Assembly: GCA_028023455.1 (NCBI GenBank)
Contig: JAQFVV010012400.1
Location: 16,425,490 to 16,489,489 of the forward strand
Length of the DNA: 64,000 nucleotides
Direction of reading: 5' to 3'
Source: Epiperipatus broadwayi
Lineage: Eukaryota > Onychophora > Udeonychophora > Euonychophora > Peripatidae
This document shows positions 47,691-57,829 of this stretch, in pieces. The translations under genes and the position numbers were made by a program. The notes beneath the pieces are model-generated. The model was not told the DNA's origin and searched no databases. It was given only the letters and a program-made list of their open reading frames with translations. The stretch's first letter is position 1, and each line of letters starts with the position of its first letter.

Positions 47691-48474
47691 GAAAATATAT
47701 TTCATATCTCAAATACTGTATAAGTTTAGACTAATTGCTTGATGTTTGATAATACAATTATAATGAAATTACAAATTGAAGGGCTTTGTAAAGTAAAATT
47801 GATAATTTGAATTAAGTGCATTAAACTGATAACTAAGCCTTACAAAATGTGTTTATTGTACGATTTGCTGATCATCATTTGAACTTTCATTCAATAATAA
47901 AATATATATATTGAATAATTTATTCATTACACAAGACAGTCATTTTACATATCTCATTGTATTTATAATTAATCATTTATTTTCTCATTACAAACATCTT
48001 ATTTTTTAAAGCATTCATCCAAAGTAAAAAAATTTATTTCCTTTCACATTTCAATGTTTTTTTACATAATCCCTTAGTGGCAATTTGAGTTACGGTTCAA
48101 CATTTTATTTTAGTAAAAAAATCTTCATTAAGTACTATAATTCAATAAATTGTACTTGATTTATTAGAAATACAAGTTTACAAATAAAAACAATCCTTAA
48201 AAATCATATTTAAAGTTTGCAAATATAGAAAAAAATAATAATAAAATGAAATACATAATGAGAACAATGACTTTTTTCTTAATGAATAATTACTGCGACG
48301 TCAGTATAAAAAATAAATTAAAAACATCTTGTTTAATAAAACTTCATGTTTAAAACCATAAACCTAAGAAATTGTTCTAAAATTTAAAATTGCATTTATA
48401 ATTATTTAAATGGCATAAAAATTCTATATTACAGTGTTTGACTGATCAATACCTATTGTACTAAACGTCATATG

Positions 48475-48832
48475 ACCACCATTTCCTATACTTACACAAA
48501 CTGTTAAAATAATATGTGATGTGATGCACTGTGTCTTCTCCTTTTTTGGAGTCAGGAATCCCTCACCCACTATGCCCAGAGAAATCTGTTAGTCACCTTA
48601 CCTTACCTTTCCTTTCCCATCATGTTTTTCCCATATTCTTCTCTATTCTGCTCCATCCCATTTCTATAACATAATCTTTGTCAACTCCATGGCCTTTATA
48701 TCTAAATCACCCTTAGCAAACTCCATACAGTAGTGCCACCCAGTACAAGCCATAGTAATCAATGCACAAACCTTCTTGCATCCATTGATTACTATGGCTT
48801 GCACTGGTGCCACTACTGTTTGGAGAGATTGC
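48475..48832. mobile_element. Hairpin repeat family copy
   Basis: The leader (ATATGACCACCATTTCCTAT) is followed by unrelated sequence to about 48714 and then a short hairpin: arm 48715-48765 (AGCAAACTCCATACAGTAGT, ACAAGCCATAGTAATCAATG) pairs with 48784-48832. The inserted T/C-rich segment between leader and hairpin may be an insertion. Confidence 0.6.
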
Positions 48833-48847
48833 CACTGTTTTAATACT

Positions 48848-49074
48848 TAACATCACATGATCACCATCTCATGCTAGCGCATAACTGTTAGTAAACAGGC
48901 AAAAACTCTCCATATAGTAGTGCCACCTTGTGCTAACCAGAGTAATCAATGGATGCCAAAAGGCTTGTGCATAAAATCCCTAGGCACTAGATAGGGATTT
49001 TATGCACAAGCCTTCTGGCATCCATTTATTACTCTGGTTAGCACAAGGTGGCACTACTATTTGGAGAGTTTTTG
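48848..49074. mobile_element. Hairpin repeat family copy, near-perfect hairpin
   Basis: After the leader (CATCACATGATCACCATCTC) the segment 48900-49074 is a hairpin with arms of about 82 bp and about three mismatches; the loop is only a few bases around 48987 (CCCTAGGCACTAGATAGGG). Arm motifs: CAAAAACTCTCCATATAGTA, CACCTTGTGCTAACCAGAGT, TGCATAAAATCCCTA. Compared with the 36 kb copy the long internal loop is deleted. Confidence 0.8.
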
Positions 49075-49639
49075 TTTTAATACTTATTGTAGTTTCATTT
49101 TTATTGTTATTATGAATTTCTTGATTGTATTTTTAAAAATTAAACATTATCAAATAAAATCTAAGTGTAATCATATAAATATTTCTTTTTTAATAATTAC
49201 TATACAAATATTTTGTAAAAATAATCATAAATATTTAAATAATCTATGGAAAAAATAATAATAATAGGAGTTTATAAGCAGTCTAAAAACTAATCTCTCA
49301 ATATTTGCTTTAGAACCAATTTCTACATCAAATGAACCACAATTGTTAAAATAGCATTAAAGAAGCAATAAGGAGAGTAAAAATATTAGGTAGTAGAAAA
49401 ACAATTTGTTTAATATAAATAATAAATAATAATTTTAATAGATTTAAATTTAATAGACTTGAATATATATTTATAATATGTATGTATGTTAGGTTGTCTA
49501 CCCAAAGATAATTAGAATAACTAGACAAGAAAATATTCTGACCTAATAATAATTCTTAATCATTGACAATGCTAATTTGAGGCTATTTAATTATGAATTA
49601 TGATCTATTTTTTTAGCTTATTTATAGTTATCATCATCA

Positions 49640-49960
49640 TCATTTTCAACTATTATTGATTCACTGCAGGATGAAGGTCTCTCCAAGTACCACACGTCCT
49701 TATTTCAATCATCCAGCTCACATGTGGTCTCTTTCTAGGTCTTTTGCAATCTCTTGGAATCCAAGATTTTAACTGTCCATCTATTACGATCTCTTCTAAA
49801 AATATATTCAATCCAACTCTACTTCAGTCTCATAATTCTTTCTATGATGTCAATAACAGCTGTTTGTTCTCTTACCCATGTATTTCATTTTCGATCTCTT
49901 CTTGTTATTGCTAACATGCATATCTCCATATTTCTTTACTTAATATTTTGTAAAATTTAA
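49640..49960 (-). pseudogene. RTE-type LINE, 3' fragment, copy 2
   Basis: On the minus strand this covers the last part of the RTE protein region and the 3' tail. The tail begins near 49680 with CTTCATCCTGCAGTGAATCA, continues ATAATAGTTGAAAATGATG and ends with a (GAT)n-like tract at about 49630-49645, as expected of RTE elements with short 3' repeats. It is 5' truncated to about 320 bp. The plus-strand frame at 49754-49960 is a shadow. Confidence 0.7.
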
Positions 49961-49964
49961 TGGT

Positions 49965-50880
49965 TAAAATTGTAGTTTTTTAAAGGATCATTTTTTTTGC
50001 CATTATTTATAATATATCATGTATATTAAACTTATTTCTTTATAGAGTATAAAACTAACATTTGTAGATTACCCCTCCCCCATCACTCTTCACTTTATTA
50101 CATGTAAATATTAAATAATAAACACTACTGATAACTACTAATTTAAAAATTTATTATTTTTATATTTAAAATATATTGCTTATATTGGCATTTATTTTTA
50201 TCAATTCAGTATAATAATAATAAATAAACCTTTGGAAATTATTACCCACCACCCCTATGATCCTATCTCTTACTTAGCTATAAGTTTATTTTATTTTCCT
50301 AAACTTTGCTTACCTCCAATAATATTCTGTAAAATTTAGTAGTTAAAAGTTCTTTTGTCATTTTATATTTTAATCATTTACAGCAAATATTTTTTAAAAA
50401 GCAAAATTATGAATTAAATCAAACAATTATACTAAGAAAGATAAAATAAAAGCGCAATACTCATATCAGTAAGACTTATTAATTTGCATGCATTTAATGA
50501 ACTGTTTTTTTTTCTTTTATTTTAAAATATAAGCATAATAATGTATTTACTATACTATGTTTATTATGTATTAAACGTGTGCATAATCAAGATTAAAGGA
50601 AAAATGTTAAGTAATATCATAACTCATACCAACATATTGAATCTAGAGATCATAGATCCAATAATTTTAGAAGTTACTAAATATTTCATATCAAGACTTT
50701 GATAGGATTTCAAAATTTTTAATATAATGTTACATATTAAATAAAAATATTATTTAAAATTTATTAAACAAAAAAAAGGGGGGAGTATTCACTTCTGCTA
50801 CTTATCAAAGTTTCAACTTCCTCCCAAAGATAAAAAGAAAGCAAATATTCTTACAATAGATGATTTTCCCAAAAGAGACT
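49965..50880. other. AT-rich intron sequence next to the zinc transporter exon
   Basis: No further exon of the transporter is recognisable on the minus strand here. Confidence 0.4.
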
Positions 50881-50883
50881 CAC
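50877..50883 (-). promoter_or_regulatory. 5' splice donor of the zinc transporter exon
   Basis: GTGAGTC directly after CAG, a near-consensus U1 site. Confidence 0.85.
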
Positions 50884-51030
50884 CTGCTCGATAATATCCA
50901 AAGCTCATTCTTTTGGTTGCTGGCCTTGTTGCAATCCACATTGCAAATAAACTAATAATAAAACTAGCGAAGTCACTCAACATATGAGCAGCATCTGTCA
51001 TAATAGCGAGACTGTTGGCTAAATATCCAC
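50884..51030 (-). CDS. SLC30A (ZnT) zinc transporter, one internal exon
   Basis: Minus-strand exon of 147 bp. It encodes GYLANSLAIMTDAAHMLSDF, then ASFIISLFAMWIATRPATKR and MSFGYYRA. This is the transmembrane-2 region of the cation diffusion facilitator family: the invariant H and D of the TDAAHMLSDF stretch bind Zn2+ within the membrane, and the ATKRMSFGYYRA loop is typical of the ZnT2/3/4/8 group. These proteins export zinc from the cytosol into vesicles or organelles in exchange for protons. Splice sites: acceptor TTTTAATTTTAG just before 51030 and donor CAG/GTGAGTC after 50884. The exon enters with two bases of a codon (completing a Gly) and leaves with one (starting the expected Glu of RAE). 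No stops; high conservation means the gene is probably functional. Neighbouring exons are not found in this window with confidence; flanking introns are full of RTE and hairpin elements. Exact paralogue not assigned. Confidence 0.9.
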
Positions 51031-51042
51031 CTAAAATTAAAA
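51031..51042 (-). promoter_or_regulatory. 3' splice acceptor of the zinc transporter exon
   Basis: TTTTTTAATTTTAG ending in AG directly before the exon, preceded by a T-rich tract (minus strand 51043-51056). Confidence 0.8.
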
Positions 51043-51059
51043 AACAAAAAAATTACAAA

Positions 51060-53920
51060 TGTACTATAAATTTTAAAATGTACCAAATACTAAAAATTAC
51101 TTTAATATTTTTTATAAATATATTATATGCATCCATTCATCATTAGTGACAATTTTCAGCTTTAGAAATTGAAAAACTTCTAACGAATAAGCAAAAAAGA
51201 GGTGCAGTACCCCCTCACCTTCTTGTAGATTCCAAATCCATGAATAATATATCTTATGAAATTTACTTATCTAACTTATACACACACACCTTCAATACAA
51301 TTTAAATAATATGTATATTTAAACAACAAAACGATTAACAAAAAATAAAATAAGGCAATTATGAAAAAGATCTAAAGAGAGAGAGGAGAAGAAACAAAGG
51401 AACACATAACTGAGTGTGCAAAATGAGGAAATGGCTGACAGAAATATTTCATGATGATGCTTATATAGGTTAATCATAGAGGTGGTAAAATTTATGAATT
51501 TAAATTATGAATTTCCATTTTCCTTTTTTTAAAAGTAAGCTAATGAAAATGCAGATGAATCCAGACATGAGGAATTGTTGTATACTGAAAAGATAACGAA
51601 TCATTTTTCTCCACTTTTTTCATATTTCGATTTTTGCTTATGCTATCAGAGTTTAGGCATTAAAATGTTCCACTTGCTTCAAACTGGAATAAAAAAACTT
51701 ACAAATGAAATTCCTAGGAATTTTTCAGAATTTCAAGTTTTAGAAAAATATAATTACATTTTTTTATTTTAATTCCAAAACCTAACCTAATAGTAAACTG
51801 CAAAACAAAAAAACAATAACAACCTATAAAAGCATAATTTTGTAAAATAAATGCTTTAATTTTATCAAAATAATATTCATATTTAATTTACATCAAATAG
51901 AAAAAAATGGTCTCTTTCTACTTTTAAACCAACTTTGACTACCTGCTGAGAAATTGGGTGAAAGGTTCTAAATAATTAAATTAAAAATTTTAATTACTAT
52001 TTATTTTTTCAATAAATTTGAAAATATCACCAAAACAGTTTTCTTTTCAAAATAATTCATAAAATTCACTATATATATATATAATTCCATAGACCAACTT
52101 TTTAAATCTTGTTTTTATATGATTATTATATAAATATACATCAACAATTCGACTATTTAATATTAGATGTCATATGTTGGGACTATAAAAAATAAATTAG
52201 CAACTAGATTAAAACAGCATTTAAATAATAAAAATTATTGGAATGTATAAAATCATACTATGAAAGAATAGTAAAGGAAGGAATTTACATTTGTGGAATT
52301 AACCCAGAATTATGTTTTTTTTCTGGCTCCTACTCTTAGTTGGATGATCCTTCTAGGTACAAGAGAGGTAGTGCTTAAAAATGAGGTATTTTCTCATGAC
52401 GTTGTGGGCAGTGCGTACTGGTAGTTTGTGCTTGGCCATCTACTTATCCTGGCACTGGAGGCTACAGTTCATGTATTCACTTTTCCAGCTCATCTTATCC
52501 ATTTCATCAGCAAACCTAAAACCAATGGAAATGCAGTAAAGAGAAATGATGTGTTTTATTATTTGGAATAAAATCTTACTTCCAGGCGATTTCATCCTAA
52601 AATTTGGTGGGAGGTAATGAAATAAGCACGCTGCTTCACATGTGTATGTATTCTAAAAACTATTTTACCCTCCCACCTTAAAAAACAGCAGATGTATAAA
52701 AAAAGTCGATCTTATATTTTTTCTAGAAAAATATAGCAAAAAGTTTAGTTGATGACGTTACAAGAAAATCATTATTTTCTATAATTGAGAAAAGAAAATA
52801 ATAAAGATAGTCCACTAGAGGGAGGCTAGGACTCCAGTTTTCGCTGTTTCAGGCTCCCTGTTCTGTTCACCAAAAAGTCATAGTCCATTGTTGGATTCAT
52901 AAAAAAAAAGTTTACCAAATGTAAGTGAATATCTGTTTTATTGTTTTTTCATCTTTAGAGGAAATTTTGAAGCAGTTTTCATTCAATGATAATTGAAATT
53001 ATCTATCTTTCCGTTTTATGTAAATAGATGCCATTAGAAAGAGACAAAAGCTAGCTTAAATAAATCTTGGAATCATTAAAATATTATAAACCTTTTAAAA
53101 ATAATTTTAAATGAAACCAAATATTTCTAAAAAGAATAGACACCAGAAATCTTAATTTTATTAATAGAATAAACAGGAAATTTATTTGCACATCAAATCT
53201 CATAGAAAACATGGAATATAATGTTAGCAATGATGGTTTTAGGAATTTTATCTTTGCATCAGATTTTAGCAGTGTTAAACAAGTTTCAATTATTAATTCG
53301 ATCTCAATTTTAGAATTGAACACTATAGAAAATAACCTAAGCTATCGCCCTGCACAAAATCAGGTTTCTCCGATGATCAGAACAAAAGTTATCACCCCCT
53401 TTCCGGTGGATTCCCCCCCCCCAAAAAAAAAAAATCAATAAATAAAATTTTTTCAAATCAACACAGAACTACAATGAAATGATTCCCGAGCTAAAAAATA
53501 ATGATCTAAAGACAAAAAATGAGTACAAATGATGTTTTAGACCTAAACAGAAACTTTGAAGCTACAAATTAATCATACTTTTTAAGCAATAATTATTGAG
53601 AAATTTTCCAAAGTTTAACAACAAACTTTCAGATTATACTTGAATCATTCATTACTAATCAAGACCTAAAATTCAATAAAAAGAAGCAGGATCCAACCTA
53701 GTATCAACAAATAAAAATCATTGTGAACTCTGAAGGACTTTGGTTGGTGGGTTGAGCAGCTGCTGTGAACATTTGAAGACATAGGAGTCTGATGATGATC
53801 AAGGGAGGATGTTCGGCTCCATTGACCTCAGTGTGCAAGATGAAATGGACAAATGATTTATTCTCATGGTGTGCAAGTAAATCCGGCTTGATTTCAAGAC
53901 TACATGAATTAAATGTTGTA
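51060..53920. other. Upstream intron of the zinc transporter, TE debris
   Basis: AT-rich. Two GC-richer islands (about 52310-52520 and 52800-52900, the latter with CCACTAGAGGGAGGC) may be TE fragments; neither shows a coding frame resembling the transporter. A 10-C tract lies near 53411-53420. The open frames at 53084-53441 have no recognisable domain. Confidence 0.4.
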
Positions 53921-53924
53921 ATGG

Positions 53925-54905
53925 TGGGTGTGAGTTTGCACTCCTTTTCCTCAAGTGTGGTGATAGTGGTCATAAGGGACTTGGTTCATTTGGGGGGATA
54001 GTCGACGATCATTGTCTACCCTGGGAATACCTGCCAGGAGGGTAAAAGTCACTACCTTCACATGGACTTTGCCATGAAGGCACTGCACTCCTTGATGGAT
54101 TGTTTGATTGTTTGATAGGTCAGTGTTGATTTGCACTCACTATCATTAGGTTTCATTTGTTAACTTTAAATTTAGTGCATTTGTAGAGTGGTTCATCAGT
54201 TTTGAGCCACCGCCTTTTTTTGTAACACTGATAGAGTTCTGTTTTGTGGGCATGGGTCTGCAATCCCTTCTTTTTCTTCAGGGGTGGCTGGTTGTAGACA
54301 GTAGGTGTCTGGTTTATAGTGTGGGCTGTTAAAAATTTTGCTACTGCTTAGAACACCTGCCGGGTGGCTACATGGTCAAAGTTGGTGCTATTCCTGCTCT
54401 GGTTGGCTGCTGTGTCCCCTGATAGGCTGGTTTTGGGCAGTGTCCATCTGGCTCTTTACTTATTATTTCTTAGTTTTTACCCAATGGCTTTCCAATTTTG
54501 GGCAGGAAGATCGATTGTGGTCCCTGCTCATTTGGACTGCTAATTGGGAGGCAGAGGTATTCAGAATGGTCTTGACATGGCTCGGCTGTGTTTCGAGAAT
54601 TTATTGCTTGGTGAACTTGGGCCTTGGACCTCGCTGCCTGTTGTGGTGGTTGGCACAATGCTGGACTTCACCTATTCAGCTGAAGCATTTGAGTCTTCAT
54701 TTTAGGGGCCCCAGGGGTGGGACCATTGGGTGATGGTTAACTTCTTGACAGCTGGGCCATGTGGATCCATGTACAAATACACATTAATCACATTACAGCA
54801 ATTTTTATGGATGTAATTATTTTTGAACATATGTACATTTTACCTTGTTACATTGAATCACTGTGTAATCCTCAATGGGTAAGTATACCCAAAAAATTTT
54901 TGTAA
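53925..54905 (+). repeat. GC-rich dispersed repeat, two partial units plus 3' end
   Basis: Unit 1 starts near 53925 (TGGGTGTGAGTTTGCACTCC) and unit 2 near 54248 (TGGGCATGGGTCTGCAATCC), about 325 bp apart, each followed by CCTGCCAGGAGGGT- or CCTGCCGGGTGGC-type blocks. The 3' end near 54850-54905 (CACTGTGTAATCCTC, GGTAAGTATACCC, AAAAAATTTTTGTA) matches the copy ending at 41545. Open frames here (54338-54733 and others) reflect GC content, with no conserved domain seen. Confidence 0.6.
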
Positions 54906-55267
54906 TATTTTATTAATAAAGGTTACTTTGAGAAAGAAAATAATAAAGATAAATCATTATTGATTTTTATAGTTTTAAATTACAATATAATTTAAATATA
55001 TCACTCGTATTTATTTAAAGCTGGCATTTATTAAAAAGATTACATTTTTAATTTTTGGAACGATGTTTTCGAATAAAGTGTGATAACAGCTTGAGGCAGT
55101 CTTAATAAATTGAAAAACATGGCTTAATCTTCATGCTTTCTTATCTATCCCACTAAAAAAGTAGATTATCCAATCATTATGAAGAGAAAGGCAATCAGAC
55201 TTAAATGAGAGCTGTGGGATGACTAGGATACGTGGGTTGAACTGTTTAATCAATCCGGAGAGCAGAA

Positions 55268-55295
55268 TATAAATAGTCAAGTTGGAAGTTCAGAA
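55268..55295 (+). promoter_or_regulatory. TATA box plus possible initiator
   Basis: TATAAATAG (55268-55276) is followed by GAAGTTCAGAAGC about 20 bases later. The preceding region (CAATCCGGAGAGCAG) is GC-balanced. Similar to the sites at 37987 and 43095 but with shorter spacing. Confidence 0.25.
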
Positions 55296-55806
55296 GCAGA
55301 TTAGATTCAATTTTAAAAAAGTTTTTTTCAAAGAGATTTTTAGGAGATCAAATAGTCATTTTTTTTTCAAAGAGATATTTTTCAAGTGCTGTTAAAAAAG
55401 AATTTTGAAAAAAAAGATTTCAATTTTAAAAAGATATTAAGAGCAGTTAAAGAACCTCTATTAATGATGGAAAAAGAAAACATTATTAAGGAAAACATAA
55501 CGATGGAAGGGTAAACGGTAACAGCTTTTCTCTTCATTCTAAGCCATGGTCCTCCAAGATTTGCCTGGATAGACATCATAGAAAGGAGATAATGCCATTC
55601 AGCTGAAATGCGATGCCCCTTTTGAAGGCAGTCACATCATGGATATGAAGAAACAAACTGGCAAACTGGATAAATGAAGGTAATGATTTTATAAAAATAT
55701 TCGATACTATGTGTGTTTATAGAAGACAAGATAAAACGTATTTCTTAAACTAAAATTATATGTTTTTAAAAGACAAACAAAACGTCTTTATTATAAATAA
55801 AATGGA

Positions 55807-56035
55807 AATTATGAATAAATGTAACTGCCTGAAAATATGTTATTGGAAAATTATAAATGAAATTAAAATTATGAATAAATGTAGCTGCATGAAAATACGT
55901 TCATTATTGGAAAATTATAGATGAAATTAAAATTATGAATAAATATAGCTGCATGAAAATATGTTTGTTACTGGAAAATTATAAATGAAACTAAAATTAT
56001 GAAAATCGTTTATTATTGATAAAGTATAAATGAAA
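55807..56035. repeat. Minisatellite, 60-64-bp unit, about 3.6 copies
   Basis: Units begin at 55807, 55867, 55931 and 55995 with AATTATGAATAAATG- or AATTATGAAA- and share GCATGAAAAT and GGAAAATTATA. The first unit lacks four bases present in the second. Confidence 0.85.
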
Positions 56036-56039
56036 ATGC

Positions 56040-57820
56040 TGATCAACTTATATCTGGAAACATACATCTGTGCCAGACCAAACAGCAATATTTATGCTAG
56101 ATATTAGAGTAACCAAATAAAATTACAAATGCTCACCTGCCTATTAATTATATAAGAATATTACGCATAACTATAATTAATTAAATTATAATAACGTATT
56201 TATAATTTAGATAAAATTAGAAAATATACATACAAAACGAATGTATTTAGTAAATTTATACTATATTATGAACAAATTCAAACATTTAGACTTGTTGCAA
56301 AGTTGAAGAAAATAGAATTCATGCAGGATAAACCATGCAATGCACCATCATTGGTCATTAAAATAAAAATCCTATAAGAATTGCCAAAAAGCAGCCCCGT
56401 CACATTCTTAAAACATGCAAATGGCATCCATATGAACTTCAGCTCCTACTTTGTGTTGTGGAAACAATTATGGATATGTTGAATCAGGTCAGAACTGAAA
56501 GACTTTGTACACCAATCTCCCCGTTCCCTCCCTAACATGTATTTTTCATTAAGGTTATCTTTATGCAAAATTCATTCTTAATAACCCTTATGCAAATGTT
56601 ATAAGTAAATATGATCACTAATAAAGGCAATATGTTCAAAGTTTGTCAATTATGCACACTAATTTATTTATTGTAATACATTTATTTTCAAATGAAAGTA
56701 TTTATTTATTTAAAATTCAAGTAATAAACACAAACTATTGCTAAAATTTTTAAGTTTCATAAGAATTTATCTGCTGTAGCACATTCAATAGTTACCATAC
56801 ATAATAATAGAAAATACAACTTTGAGGCATTTCGTTTCTTAATTTTAATTGTTCAACTTTATTAAAAACTAGATCATAATAACTAAGAATTTTAGAAAGT
56901 GCATCGAGAAAATAGATTGAGAATAATAATATTGTGTACATATGGACTAGCGTTTTAATGTATATTTACAATAATATATTTTTAAATTAAAGAGTGTATT
57001 TAAAAAATGAATTCCGTAATCATATGAATTTTATTTTACGACATTAATTATAATAACAAGACTAATTACTCAAAATAAAACTAATGCTTTTGCCAAACTA
57101 AAAAAGCAATAAATCCAGAGATAATTAATGACTATTTGAGGCCAACATAAAAGGTTTACTGTTTTCAAACTCTGTTTTATTTTGTTTTTAGTTTGTCTTC
57201 TCCGCACAAAAAAATAAATAAATCAGTAATTTAAAAAATTAAGAAAAATTTGAGATTTTCTACTTTATGGTAAAAAAAAAAAAAACTCTGCTTGGAGATG
57301 ATTAAATATCACTTGTCGTTATTCTTGATGTTAACATACATTAATTTTCTTGTATAATGAATAAAACGCAGATACACATGCAGAAAACAGCTTTATTTGT
57401 AAAAAAAAAAAAAAAAAAAATTGCCAGAAGTTGATGACCTATACTGACAAAAAAAAAGTGTCCAACTCCAATGGACAGTATCCAAGACAATCGATAATGC
57501 ACAGACCAACATAGTATCTCCATATATCCAGGTTAATCAAGACATATACCTATGCAATACCAACCATATGCAAAGATACCAATGCCCTAACTTTTTTTTT
57601 TAAATTTTGTTCGTTCATTGTTGTGGTGGCACTGATCTTGATAGTCTTTTGCCCAAAACTAATCTAAAATATAATAACAATAATAGGTTTTGAACTTCTA
57701 AGTTTTCATTTCTTTTCTTTACTAGTTAAAAATAATATTAAATGTATGTAATTTTAAAAAATGAGTTAAACTTATAAAATTTAGTATTTCATCATATTGT
57801 AGCCAACATACATCAAATGC
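56040..57820. other. AT-rich DNA without recognisable genes
   Basis: A long A tract at about 57401-57420 and other homopolymers; no supported gene. Confidence 0.45.
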
Positions 57821-57829
57821 AATAGAACA

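Noticed and set aside
47318-47705. Minus-strand open frames of 61 and 98 codons
   Set aside because: Antisense of the RTE C-terminal region.
54338-54733. 131-codon Trp/Leu-rich open frame
   Set aside because: Lies in a GC-rich repeat; the related copy at 41 kb does not keep the same protein, so it is probably chance.
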